Below are positions 9,961-19,508 of a stretch of DNA of 32,612 nucleotides, piece by piece. Both the position numbers and the translations under genes were made by a program. The stretch comes from Trachelipus rathkii. Taxonomy: Eukaryota > Arthropoda > Malacostraca > Isopoda > Trachelipodidae. Below the pieces are notes generated by a model. That model did not search any database. It saw only the letters and a list, made by a program, of their open reading frames with translations, and was not told the DNA's origin. The stretch's first letter is position 1. Each line of letters begins with the position of its first letter. The stretch is from NCBI GenBank assembly GCA_015478945.1, contig JABUQX010078302.1, positions 1 through 32,612 of the forward strand, in the 5' to 3' direction.

Positions 9961-10660
9961 GGATGTCGGTAAAAACATTAGATCGGTTTAGAGGTATTGT
10001 TATTGGAGCCTTCGTTCGAATGGAAAGTGGAAAAGCAACCCTTTGAGTTAAAAGCGGATGTTTAAGAGGATATTGAAGGAATGTTAATGAAAGGCCAGTG
10101 TTCGCCAAAATGGCCCAAGTTTAAGATTTATGTTTCTTGAAGTGCACCCTCCTGCAGGAGGTTTAGAGTAAGAGCGGTATTGGGGTTGAATAAACGGAAG
10201 AATACAATGGTACATCATGATGTCTGTTCTGCTCGAAGATGAGGAGTGGCATCGACATGGCCTTGCGAATCTTCAAAAGGCTTACCCGGTGGGGACTGAT
10301 CGAGTAAGGCTCCAGTGGAGGTGAGCGTAAATTACGCCGGGGCTTGTTTCCTCACTGACTTGTACTCTCATTCCAGCGGGGAGGAAGTGTGGGCTGTGAA
10401 CTGTAAACTCCAGTCGGGAAAGAGGTCAGGCCGGATTTAGCCACATGGGCTTGGTGATGGGGGAAGAAGGAGGGCAGAACCTTTATACAAATAAGTATTT
10501 AAAGGGACTGATAGGTGGGAATTTAAAAAAAAAAATATTCAGTTCTTTGCGCTCTAGGGGGACACTGAAGGGGCAGTATGATGCCCGCCCGACCAACAGT
10601 ATCCAGGCACACCAGCCCCACTTGTGGTTCCTAAATTAATAATAACTACAATGAAGTAAA
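9961..10660. other. Unassigned, insertion-like island with higher GC
   Basis: From about 10,100 to 10,640 the composition changes to balanced GC, with a perfect 14-base palindrome CCTCCTGCAGGAGG at 10,148-10,161. The minus strand reads like untranslated or coding transcript sequence, and the plus strand has a 64-codon frame at 10,445-10,639, but no domain is recognisable on either. A GGTGAGCG...CTCATTCCAG pair at about 10,319-10,378 could be a tiny intron on the plus strand or chance. Nothing similar lies at the mirrored place in the left arm, so this is probably an inserted dispersed repeat. Confidence 0.4.
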
Positions 10661-10900
10661 ATAACACTAAGTATAATAATTAAATAATAAAAATAAAATA
10701 ATAAATAAATAAATATAAAATAAAAATAAAAAGAATAAAAAAGAAATAAAAATAAAAGTAACATATGTGAAAAACAAACACAATGAAAATTAAATCAGAT
10801 AAAGAAGTTAAAAAACTAAATAAAGAGAGAGAAAATAAAAAAATATGATAAAGAGAGTAAACAATAAAAATATGTTTGTTCATAATTTATAAAGAGAAAA
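10661..10900 (-). repeat. Block J': A-rich AAATAAAA low-complexity tract
   Basis: A run of AAATAAA and AAAATAAAA words with almost no G or C, the complement of the T-rich tract near 4,700 and similar to 26,995-27,070. A 67-codon minus-strand frame (F/I/Y-rich) is a composition artefact. Confidence 0.8.
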
Positions 10901-11530
10901 CATAATGTTAATATATATAAGAGGTTAAAACAGTAAAGCAGAAAAGTTAAAACATGTTAAAGCAGAAAAGTTAAAGCAAAAAAGCAGAAAGTTAAAGCAG
11001 TAATACATGAGTTAAACATATCAGCAAAGTTAAAGCAGTAAGCAAAATTAAAGCAATAAGAACAGTAAACAAGCATACCTAATCCCCCTTGGTGTTATTC
11101 ACGACGGAATGCTATATGGGAACTTTACTCGACGTATACTGCTTTAAGGTAAATGTATGTTAATAAATATAGTGGAGTTAAGAGCAAGTAAAACAATCAT
11201 GAGTTAAGCATAATAACATGATAAAAGCATAAAGCCAGTAAAAGACAAAAGCCATATACTAAGTCCCTATGTTGCTGGTCATCACCACCTCTATTATTTA
11301 CTGATTTACTGCTTTTAAGGTATATAAATGTTAATAAATAATATGAGTTACAATCAGTAAAACATTGATATGTAAGAAGGCCAGCTAAAAACAGTGAGCT
11401 TTGTATAAGAGTAATGAACAAATGATTAAAGCAAAGTAACGCTCAGTAAAGAACAAAGTTATCCATTCAACTCTATACCCTTGGTGTTAGTCACACCTCT
11501 CATGATGATTCTACTGATGATAAAGATCAT
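10901..11530 (-). repeat. Block I': GTTAAAGCAGTAA satellite
   Basis: Multiple GTTAAAGCAGTAAAACATGAGTT words are separated by CCCCTTGGTGTTA..CACACC boxes near 11,085, 11,265 and 11,475, giving a period of about 180-210 bases. The order of boxes is the reverse complement of the satellite at 28,606-29,230. Confidence 0.85.
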
Positions 11531-11860
11531 TCTATGTTAAAAAGTTTATTTTTTAATTTAGAAATTTCGTTGCAGTTGGGTAGTAAAAATAAAATGAAAT
11601 TTTAATATCAGACACTTTGACTTTTTCTTCTTTCTTACATACAATTTTTAAATTTATAAATTAAAAAGTATTAAGTAAAAAAATATAAAAGATGTCTGTA
11701 ATGAAGTAAAGTTTTAGGATCGCCTAATGTTTTTTATAAAAATTTTTATTATGAAATAAGAAATGAAATGAGACATAGTAATATTTGAAAAGAAATCTTG
11801 CCGAAAATTTTGAATGAAGTAAAAATTAATGACTTATAGTATATATATATTTATCACATT
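11531..11860 (-). repeat. Block H': AT-rich link
   Basis: AT-rich sequence between the satellite and the GC-rich tract, ending in a short TATATATA run at 11,840-11,850. It is the mirror, by position, of 3,536-3,895. No gene is visible. Confidence 0.5.
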
Positions 11861-12097
11861 CGGAGCGGGTGAATATTGGCGCCTGCGGGCGCACGCGGCT
11901 GGCGGGTACGCGGAAATATTGCGCCTGCGGGCGCACGCGGCGGGCGGGTAACGCGGAAAAATTGTCGCCTGCGCGGCGCAACGCGGCGGGCGGCGAACGC
12001 GGCGGTCGCAGCCTGCTGGTGCGGGTTCCGTGGGACTTCACGCGGAAGATAGATCATGCTGCGTCCAGGTGATCAGCTTATAACATAGGTTAGACAC
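11861..12097 (-). repeat. Blocks G'-F': GC-rich ~43-base tandem repeat and link
   Basis: About two and a half copies of a roughly 43-base unit containing GCGCCTGCGGGCGCACGCGG and GGCGGGTACGCGGAAATATT, then a link (GTGGGACTTCACGCGGAAG, GCTGCGTCCAGGTGATCAGC, AACATAGGTTAGACA) that is the reverse complement of 3,244-3,330. The unit is CpG-dense. Both strands are open across it, which explains three overlapping 67-71 codon frames that are not genes. Confidence 0.88.
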
Positions 12098-12604
12098 ATA
12101 AATATTAACGCTGTTCTAACGATGTGGGGTAGAGATGAGCCCATCAAAGATGAATTGTCCACTCAAAGATGAATCAATCAATATAGGAGAAACTTTAAAA
12201 ATAATGAATGACATAAAAGCACAAATGGAGTGATGCGCAAAGGATGTAATAAGGTTGAAAAGTACGGAGGAAGACCCTATGCAAACGAGTATATTGAGAA
12301 TTTGCTAAGAACAAATCATCAGAAAAAGGCATAAATAAAAACAAAGCTGACAAAAAGAAAGGCAAAACAATAAAAAGGGGAGGAAAGTGTCTATGGAGAG
12401 ATGTAATGAGTATATTGGAGAGTTGTTTTTAGAGGTTAAAGAATGGAGAGTATCAATGTAAACGATGGACACACATTCATCTAGCCAGAGTGTGTGGAAG
12501 ATTAGTTAGACACCGATATCGATATCCTCATCACCTTATAAACCTAGGGGTAGACACCCCATTATTAGGGCAATTCTAGCTCAGGGAGGCTAGGAAAAGG
12601 CTTG
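12098..12604 (-). repeat. Blocks E'-D': short CATCAAAGATGA remnant, arm-specific sequence, link
   Basis: A few CATCAAAGATGA words (12,140-12,185) are all that remains of block E. The stretch 12,190-12,520 is A- and G-rich, unassigned, and without a partner in the left arm. The GGGGTAGACACCCC link at 12,546-12,560 is the mirror of 2,686-2,700. This unequal content shows that the two arms are separate copies. Confidence 0.6.
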
Positions 12605-12839
12605 AAAGTGGCACTCAGTTATGGCACTATGCTGGCAACTCACTTGGCACTATGTGGCAACTCAGCTTGGGCAACTCAATCTGGCACCTGCCACTTGGCA
12701 CTCAAATTGCACTCAATGGCAAGACTCATTGGCATCATGGACATCAAACGTTGGCACTCACCTGGCACTTTGGTCATCTAAATACTCAATTAGAACTACC
12801 TAAATGAGAAATCACCTAAGGATACTTCCTTAACGGCTG
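12605..12839 (-). repeat. Block C': TGGCACT / GGCAACTCA repeats
   Basis: TGGCACT and GGCAACTCA words recur every 10-20 bases, the complements of the GTGCCAAGTGAG words at 2,480-2,625, with a different copy number. A 60-codon frame here is repeat-derived. Confidence 0.8.
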
Positions 12840-13567
12840 GTTGGGAACCCATCAAAGCCAATCAAGGTTAGCGGTTGGGCACGAACCAAATTTGAACCCA
12901 TGGTATTGATGGCAAGGTTCAAGGACCCGAATACATGGGGGGGGGGGGGGGTCAAGCAGGGCTAATGACGATCAGGAAACGGCTATGTCGCCTAAAGGAG
13001 GATAAAAGGTTTGCGTGGTCAAATTTGCACCCATGGTAATATGGCAAGGTTAACAGCCGAAATTATCATGGTCCACAAAAAGTGTAAAAGACAATCAAAA
13101 AATTAGGCTATGGTCCCTAAAGGGAAGATGCCCAAAAAATTACCGTGGACAAAAAACAATGGACCCATCTGGTTATAGTGGGCAGGTTAAAGAACCGAAA
13201 TGATCATGGTCAAACAAGGTGAAGACATCAAAAAAATAGGGCAAGCCTACTATAAGGAAGAATAAAAATTACCGTGGGCAAAACTTGACCCATGGAAGAC
13301 CAAAGGGTTTGATCGAAATTAGGGTGGGTCATACAAAAAAAATTGCCCACGGAAGAACCAAGCAGGGCTATGCAAAATTACCGTGTGAGCCCAAAATAGA
13401 CCCATGGAGACCCTATAGGGTGAAGCACAAAAATTACCTGGTTCAAAAATTGACCCATGGAAGACCAAAGGGCTAAGCCAAAAAACTTACGTGGGCCAAA
13501 AATGGCCCACGGTAGATCAAAGGGTAGCCAAAATTAACCGTGGGCAAAATACCCAACCCGGACGTGC
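12840..13567 (-). repeat. Block B': ~48-base minisatellite, inverted
   Basis: Degenerate tandem copies of GACCCATGGAAGACCAAAGGG alternating with AAAATTACCGTGGGCAAAA, the complement of block B, most regular at 13,270-13,550. It contains a 15-base G homopolymer at 12,937-12,951. The 63-codon frame at 13,285-13,476 reads a reiterated peptide (THGRPKG) and is a minisatellite translation, not a gene. Confidence 0.88.
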
Positions 13568-13985
13568 GATGAAAAAAAATTAGGGGGCGATAAATAATAG
13601 TGGGGGGTAATACGAATACATACGTTGCTGACCGCAATCCGGTTGGCGCAACCCTTTTCTTCGAAGGGTTCAAAAAATTAGGGTTACGAAAATTATTAGG
13701 GTTGCCGCAAAAATTAGGGTTGCCGAAAAATTAGGGTTCTCAATAAAATTAGGGGGTTCAAAAAAAATTAGGGTTCTCAAACTCCTCAAAATAGGGATCC
13801 TTAGCATTTGGGAGACAAAAAGAAATTAGGGCTTCTCAAGAAAATTTGGGTTCTCATAAAATTCCGGGTTCTCAAAAATAAAAAAAATCGGGTTCTCAAT
13901 AAAATGCCGGACTCCTCCAAAAAACATCCGGGTTCCCTTCAAAAAATCCGCGGGTTCTCAAGAAAGGTCAACCCAAAAAATAGTT
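13568..13985 (-). repeat. Block A': AAAATTAGGGTTCTC minisatellite, inverted
   Basis: After the link mirrored at 1,591-1,665, tandem AAAAATTAGGGTTCTC units run to about 13,985 with increasing degeneration (ATCCGGGTTCTC and similar), the same gradient as in the left arm. Similarity to the left arm ends here, marking the outer edge of the right composite repeat. Confidence 0.9.
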
Positions 13986-14275
13986 AGCGTAAAAAATTCA
14001 GTGCCCTATTCTCCAGCCTGCGTGGTATGAATCTCCTCGACGCGTCGTGGCGACGCCCTGTTGACTGCATTCTCTCTCTACTCGGGAAATCGAATTGTCC
14101 ACGCGGAGTTGCGAGGAAGCTCGCCTGTGTCCATCGTTTAAATTCGACCTGGTTGGATACGCGGAAGAGGGATGCGTTGGGGTCAGGCGCTCGGCGTTTG
14201 GGCCCAGTTGAATGGCCCCGTTCCAGAGGCCACCCACCCACATCAAAGGGGTACTGCCTGGTGGTTGGGTATTAT
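13986..14275. other. GC-rich unknown island
   Basis: About 270 bases of balanced to GC-rich sequence that is open on several frames of both strands (minus 13,984-14,303, plus 14,027-14,356). I recognise no domain. The 3' side (CACCCACATCAAAGGGGTAC, then GGTTGGGTATTATAATAA) runs straight into a TA microsatellite, as the LINE tails in this window also do. A fragment of an unidentified mobile element is the likeliest reading. Confidence 0.4.
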
Positions 14276-14509
14276 AATAATATATATATATATAGGGTGT
14301 CATCTCCTGTAAATATCAAAACACACCACTACCGAAGACAAACCAACCAACCATAATTTCGTTTGCTACTTGATATATATATATTATATAATATATAATA
14401 TTATATATAGTATATATATTATATACTATTATAAATAATATATATATATATCATATATAATAAAATATAATATAATATTATAGTATATATATATATATAT
14501 ATATAAAAC
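14276..14509. repeat. Interrupted (TA)n microsatellite
   Basis: TA repeats at 14,280-14,296 and 14,370-14,505, interrupted by about 75 bases of unassigned sequence containing AACCAACCAACCA. It forms the upstream flank of RTE copy 1. Confidence 0.9.
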
Positions 14510-14960
14510 GCGAATGGTGGAATGATGAGGGTGATGCAACTGTTAAAAAGCAAAAAGGAGGCCTGGTTGAAGTTTGTCTAAAAGCAAATGAGAAGTTTTC
14601 AAAAGAAGATGCTTGGAATTGATAAGGAGGAAGAAAAGAAATATACTAAAGGTGCATACGGTAGGAGAAACAAGAGGTAAAATGAAGTTTGGAAGAGGAG
14701 GATGATGAGGAATCATACCAAGGAATAGGAAAGCTCTCTGGAAGAAGCTCGAAAAGGTTAAGCATGAGAATAAGGGGAATGCGCTTAGAAATAAATGAAT
14801 AGGGATGGTGTTTTGTAACTGATGAAATGGATGTGAGGGGAGTGTGGAAGGAACCCTTCGAAAATCTGCACAATACAGTAATGATGGGGTGTTAGTGAAT
14901 GTGTGTGGGTTTGATGGTACAAGAAGGTATAAATAGTATTTTGGGAATGAGGTTATTTCC
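14510..14960 (+). pseudogene. RTE-type LINE copy 1, upstream fragment (linker before reverse transcriptase)
   Basis: The plus strand encodes broken pieces of the region between endonuclease and reverse transcriptase of an RTE LINE, including a WWNDEVMQLLKSKKEAW-like segment at the start and a GVWKEPFENL-like segment near 14,845. The same words in the same order occur in RTE copy 2 at about 21,760-22,250, which identifies the fragment. The frame is broken by several indels. Open minus-strand frames over this interval (14,543-15,019) are shadows. The fragment stops at about 14,960, where Jockey sequence begins. Its continuation is at 17,326. Confidence 0.75.
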
Positions 14961-17325
14961 AGCAGCTCCGCCCTGCCTAAGCGATTCTGGAACTCTAATC
15001 GGGCTAAATGTCGATGCAATACGACGATTTTTACAAACGAGTCGCTGAAATCGCTGAATGAAGCCTAGATGTGTTCCAGAATTCGCTTCTGCCGATGCTG
15101 TAATGGCGGGAACGTGATTCACGGATTGGTTATGAATCATGTTTCATTCCATCCTTCCGCACTAAATCATTTATCCTCGCCCATAACATGGTTCGATGGC
15201 TCTTGTTCTCGTGTCATCCAGGAGCTGACATTGCGTATAAGGCTTGGAAGAACTCTCGTCTCCCCTATTACTCTACCAAACTATTTTTCGCTCTGCCCCG
15301 GAAATCGGATGCAGGGATTTATCGACTGGACAGGCGTTCTTCAGCACTAAAAGGAAGTGTGATGCCTTTCTTGGTTCTCCTTCTGATAAAATTTCTGGCT
15401 CTTGCCAAAAACATCTTAAATAACTTCCTTAATTGCACCTTTCCCCCTCTTATCGTCTACGTTCTATCTGCTGAAACACCCTTTCTGAACTAAGGTCTAT
15501 CTCTTTGGTCTTCTTTTTTCAATCTAATTCCACATGGACGATTGGGTCCCCTCCTCCTGCTCCATCCCCCTCAGGTGTCCAATGTTCTACTCTGTCATTA
15601 CTCACGCTGATCGAAGTACATGAGATTACTGATCTATGAACGTCCGGGGCCAGTGGCCAGAATGGCATTCCAACCTCGTGTTTTGAAGGAAGTCGTGCTT
15701 TCTGAGTCTGGCGCCTGTCCCTCGTTCAAAACTCTACCCCTATGCGTTAATACTTAACAATTTCTCTCAATGCTGGCAGCGCGCTTTTATCAGCCAATCC
15801 CCAAAAAGGTAGCCGCTCTGTCCTTCTAACTATCGTCCTATTGCTTAAACTTGTATTGTATCTATCTAAAATCTTTGAACTCTCCTTCAGAGGCTCTCTC
15901 GATTTCTCTGATCATATAGACATTTCATTCCCTTCCTTTCAGGAATCTGTATAGGTTTCGACGATCGGATATCAACTGGTAATATCCTTTCCTTCTCAAT
16001 GATCTATGTCTTCTGCCTTAAGGATCAGGTGAGTCTTGTGTGCTCGCTTGACATATCTAAAGCTTATTGGACAGGAGTATGGCATGCGAACGCTACTCCT
16101 AAGCTACCTTTCCTCTGGGATTTGCCTCCTTCGCGTTTTGCTTGACGCTCTGTCTAGTTTTCTTTCAGCATCGCTCTCTACTTTCAGGCTTCTTGTTGAT
16201 GGAGCAACCTCTTACTTATTTCCTGTTATGTGTGGTGTTCCTCAAGGTTCTGTTTCTCTCAATTTTATTCCTTCTTTTCATCAACGATCTTCTTTTAGCC
16301 TGCAGGCTTCTAACTACTGTTCAATTCTTATCGCCGATCGATCTCCACTCTCCCATTCTTCCACTCAATTTTAGATGTGCTCCCTCGTTTATATCTAGAG
16401 TTGCGGTCTCGTCTAAGCTTCGAATCAATTCTTGCCGTTTGTCGGACATTTCTCAGCTGGGGTAACGTAATCTTTGTGAAGTTCAACTCTCTTGAAAGAC
16501 TCAACTTCTTAATGATCTCCCTCTCTAAAAATACCTCCCAAACTTTCCATATTCCCTTTGAGGCTCATTATGTCTTACACCGTAAACATAAACATTCTAG
16601 GACTAATAATAAATGTGAATGTTTGGAGCCTCACATCAGCATCGTTGCTAAAATGGCCGAAAAGCTGGAAATTCTGTTCAGAATGTATGTAATTTTGTTT
16701 TTTAATTCATCTCCATTTTATAGCTTTATTGGCCCCTGTATGAATACTGTTCCGACATTTGGGGTGGTTCCGTTCCACCCTCCTTTGGATAGAGTTGAAG
16801 CTAAGGCTAAGAGGCTTATAACTGTCCCATACTTTCTGACTCCCTTGACCCTTTTCTCTGCGTCGTGACTTCGGCGCCCTATCTCTTTTCTATGGTTATA
16901 TGCACAAACGGCAGGTGCTCGGTGAATTGACCTATCGGCATTCTCCACACTGCGTCGCCCTCGTAATACAGAGGTGCCTTTCTTTCTCATTGAATATTGG
17001 CGTGAATATTGGAAGACTCAAGGGATCACTCGTTGTGGTACTCTTTTTCCAGCCACTTGGTTTTGGTGGAATCTTTGTTCTTTTATTTTGCCCGCTATAT
17101 CAAATCTTCCTCTATTTAAATCCCGCGTCTGCGCCACCTGAGGGAATTGCGTTAAGCAAAGGACAGGGTGGTTTACTTTCATCTTAATTTTAAGTTTTTC
17201 TTTATGTATCTTTTTTTTTATTTAATTTATTTTTTTTTGGGCCCCTCCCGTTTGGAAGGGCAATTGGGCCGTGAAAAAAGGTGGGTTTTTGGGGAGTTAA
17301 ACAAATCCAAGTAAAAAAAACAAAA
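14961..17325 (+). mobile_element. 5'-truncated Jockey-type LINE inserted in the RTE copy
   Basis: Starts inside the linker before the reverse transcriptase, so the endonuclease is missing, and runs to an A-rich tail (17,310-17,330). In copy 2 the sequence matching 14,950 and that matching 17,332 lie only about 30 bases apart, which shows that this segment was inserted. The 3' untranslated part holds T-runs and a small hairpin (CCCTCCC..GGAAGGG near 17,246-17,262). A target-site duplication could not be read with confidence because the junction bases are degenerate. Confidence 0.8.
15060..17160 (+). pseudogene. Jockey-clade reverse transcriptase, multiply frameshifted
   Basis: Pieces of one reverse transcriptase follow each other in the order normal for the Jockey clade: WFDGSCSRV (about 15,191), YKAWKNSRLP (about 15,237), FYQPIPKKGS and NYRPI (about 15,790-15,845), SKAY (about 16,058), LVDGATSY, then CGVPQGSV at 16,231-16,254. 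Next comes the catalytic YADD box at 16,329-16,342, the thumb region with VKFNSLER (about 16,478) and LDRVEAKAKRLI (about 16,786), and a C-terminal LPLFKSRV-like end near 17,107. At least six frame changes separate these pieces. In the catalytic box the TAT-GCC-GAT-GAT codons are each still readable but are split by single C insertions at 16,332 and 16,339. The enzyme would prime and copy element RNA at nicked target DNA. This copy cannot encode it as written. Confidence 0.85.
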
Positions 17326-18935
17326 AAAAATGGGTAAGTGAGAAAAATGAAGAATGTAAATCTGCAGGTATAGATGAAATTACTGGTGAAAATATTAAGA
17401 GCGGAGGTGAGATGGTGATTGCTTGGATTTGGAAGTTGTTGTAATAAAGCGTTTAGGGTATTGTTTCAAGGGATTGGAGGAGAGCGGTTAATAGTACCCT
17501 TGTAATAAGGGTAAAGGGAGAAGGGAGGAACTGTAGAAATTATAGGGAATAAGTTTATTGAGTGTTATAGGGAGGATATATCTGGTATTTTGGTTCGAAA
17601 GAGTGCGTCGAGGTGACTGAAGGACTGATTGGTGAAGCAAACAAGGTGCGTTTAGGGTGGTAGAGGCTGTGTGGATAAAATCTTTACATTAAACAAATGA
17701 TTGATAAACAAGAAGAAAGAATAAAATTATATTAAAAGTTTTTGATTTGCAAACAGGCGTATGATAGAGTTAAAATGGGAAGCTTTATGGCAGCGTATTA
17801 GTGATATATGGTGTTGGTGGGTGGCTTCTGAATGGAATCAAAAGTTGCTATGAGAATAGTGAAGCGTGCTGTAAGAATATATCGGTGTTAATGGTGATTT
17901 AGGTTATATAGGATTACATAGCGGAAGTGCAGGGTTGTGTTATGTCTCCTTGGTGTTTTCAATTTTGTATATGGATGGGGGTTATGAAGAATTCGAGGTG
18001 GGGATGGAGGAAATTGGTGTTAGAATGATGGAGAATGGAGATGAGTGAGGTGCCCTACCTATTATATGCGGATGATTTGTGTCTGTGTGGCGACATCTTG
18101 AAGAAGTTTGACGAGGAATTGGGTAGAGAGGATTTGGCAGGTATGTACAAAAGGGGGGTTTGAAAGTAACGTAGATAATGAGTAAGGTTTGGTTGTGAGT
18201 GAGGACAGTCCTAAGTGTTTTTTGTTAGATGGTGAGCAGCCAGAAGGAACAAGTATCTGAGGTTTAAATATTTAGGTTGTGTTGGATGAGAAGGAACGGA
18301 TGTACAGAGTGTAGTAGGAAAAGTTGTGAATGGCGGAAGGTGTGCCTGTGCAATTAAATTCTTGGTGAATGTAAAGGGACAAAAGTCTTGAGTGCGCTAG
18401 GGGTCTTACATGAGGGGTATGTTTTACCTGTGTTATTGTATGGTAGTGAGACTATGGTCTGGAAAAGGAAGTAATAGATCTAAAGTTCAATGTGTTTCAG
18501 ATGGACAATTCTTAGGGAGCATGCTAGGTTGAGAAGAATGATAAATGAGGAATGAACTTATTAGAGAGTTGTGTGGTGTGAAAGAAAGGGGTAAATGAGA
18601 GAAATAAATGAAAGTAATGTTGAGGATGGTTTGGTCATGTGGAATAGGATGAAGATAGCGGGTTGTTAAAGCGTAATATATAAGTGAGGGAGATGAGTTG
18701 AGGGTAAGAACCGATCGACTCTGGGCTATTGGAGAGGCCGAAGCTTAGAAAAATCGTGGAAATTGGTGACCGTGAGAACGGAAATGTGCTAAAAAAGGAG
18801 GGGTTAACTGTGAGTGTTGAGAACAGAGAGAGGCGAGAATAAGGATGAGTTGAGTGCGGAGGCGAGAGAGTTAGCGCGTATTGTTCATTGGTGGAGTTGT
18901 GGCCCACCTGGCCCAAAAAGAGGCGGTAATCCTTA
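17326..18935 (+). pseudogene. RTE-type LINE copy 1, reverse transcriptase and C-terminal part
   Basis: Continues the fragment at 14,510-14,960. Readable pieces in order are: KSAGIDEITGENIK-like (about 17,360), DWRRA.N.TLVIRVKG (about 17,475), NYRE and an LLSV-like segment (about 17,540), the EQGAFR/GRGCVD region (about 17,635-17,675), the palm DLEKAYDRVKW-like segment (about 17,745-17,780), QGCVMSPW (17,932-17,956), and the catalytic LLYADDLCLCG with YADD at 18,065-18,076. Also present are KYLGC (about 18,270), YGSETM (about 18,439) and GRRGRPK-like remnants near 18,720. This is the order of RTE-clade LINEs from arthropods. Frames change repeatedly, so it is a pseudogene as written. The catalytic box itself is intact within its local frame. 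Confidence 0.85.
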
Positions 18936-19207
18936 TGTCATCGACTGAGACGTGACCCCGAGTTAACCGGTTGCGTAGAAAACGAGGCTTATAGACGTCT
19001 CGGGTCCCATGAAGCTCAGGTATGATGGATGCTCTTCTGTCTGTGACGATTATCAACTAATAAATGGTAACAGAGGGGCGGTATAGGCTGGGTGGCGATG
19101 GCATTCGACTTTTCGACATTCTGTAATTTCCTACTCTTTCTTTTCCCCACGAATCCTCGTTTTTACTCCCAGTCTCTGGGAAAAAGAGGTAAAAGAAGAA
19201 AGAAGAA
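18936..19207 (+). mobile_element. 3' untranslated region of RTE copy 1
   Basis: Contains GTCTCGGGTCCCATGAAGCTC (near 19,000), a GGCATTCGACTTTTCGACATT segment and a final GGGAAAAAGAGGTAAAAGAAGAAAGAAGAAG tail. All three recur in the same order at the end of RTE copy 2 (24,015-24,215). The GAA-rich tail passes directly into TA repeats. A 61-codon minus-strand frame over this part is a shadow. Confidence 0.8.
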
Positions 19208-19300
19208 GTATATATATATATTGAACTCAGGAGTAGAGGACTATTATATTATCAGCTCACTAGTTAGTGATTTTAGAGCAATATATAGTATATATATATA

Positions 19301-19338
<38 letters not shown>

Positions 19339-19345
19339 TATAACT
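19208..19345. repeat. (TA)n microsatellite at the 3' end of RTE copy 1
   Basis: Two TA blocks (19,208-19,220 and 19,280-19,342) separated by about 60 bases of mixed sequence. The plus-strand frame across it reads reiterated Y-I and is not a gene. Confidence 0.92.
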
Positions 19346-19508
19346 ATTTGAATTAACAACCCGTTTCTTAATCTGTATAGCATTTTTAATCATGTTTTGC
19401 AATGACTTTCAAACTATTCACCTAACGTTGATTGCTCATACTCCCATCGGTCAGTAAGTAGCAGAAATAAAAACATTTTACAATGGAATAATGTTCACGT
19501 AAACTTAC
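19346..19508. other. Unassigned sequence
   Basis: Mixed-composition sequence between a TA microsatellite and a candidate minus-strand exon. No independent feature recognised. Confidence 0.4.

Noticed and set aside
11826..12072. Overlapping 67-71 codon frames rich in R, A and G
   Set aside because: They are open on both strands because the 43-base GC-rich repeat contains few stops. The peptide is periodic with the repeat.
12937..12951. G-quadruplex motif
   Set aside because: A single 15-base G run with no neighbouring G tracts. It lies in a minisatellite and is as likely to be homopolymer slippage or miscall.
1170..13985. Whole 13-kb inverted repeat as a single fold-back read artefact
   Set aside because: Blocks C to E differ in length and content between arms, an arm-specific island is present at 10.1-10.6 kb, and the PWWP exon is found on one side only. 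It is not fully excluded, but independent copies fit better.
14543..15019. 158-codon minus-strand frame crossing the RTE/Jockey junction
   Set aside because: It spans two unrelated mobile elements antisense to their coding strand, so it is a shadow frame.
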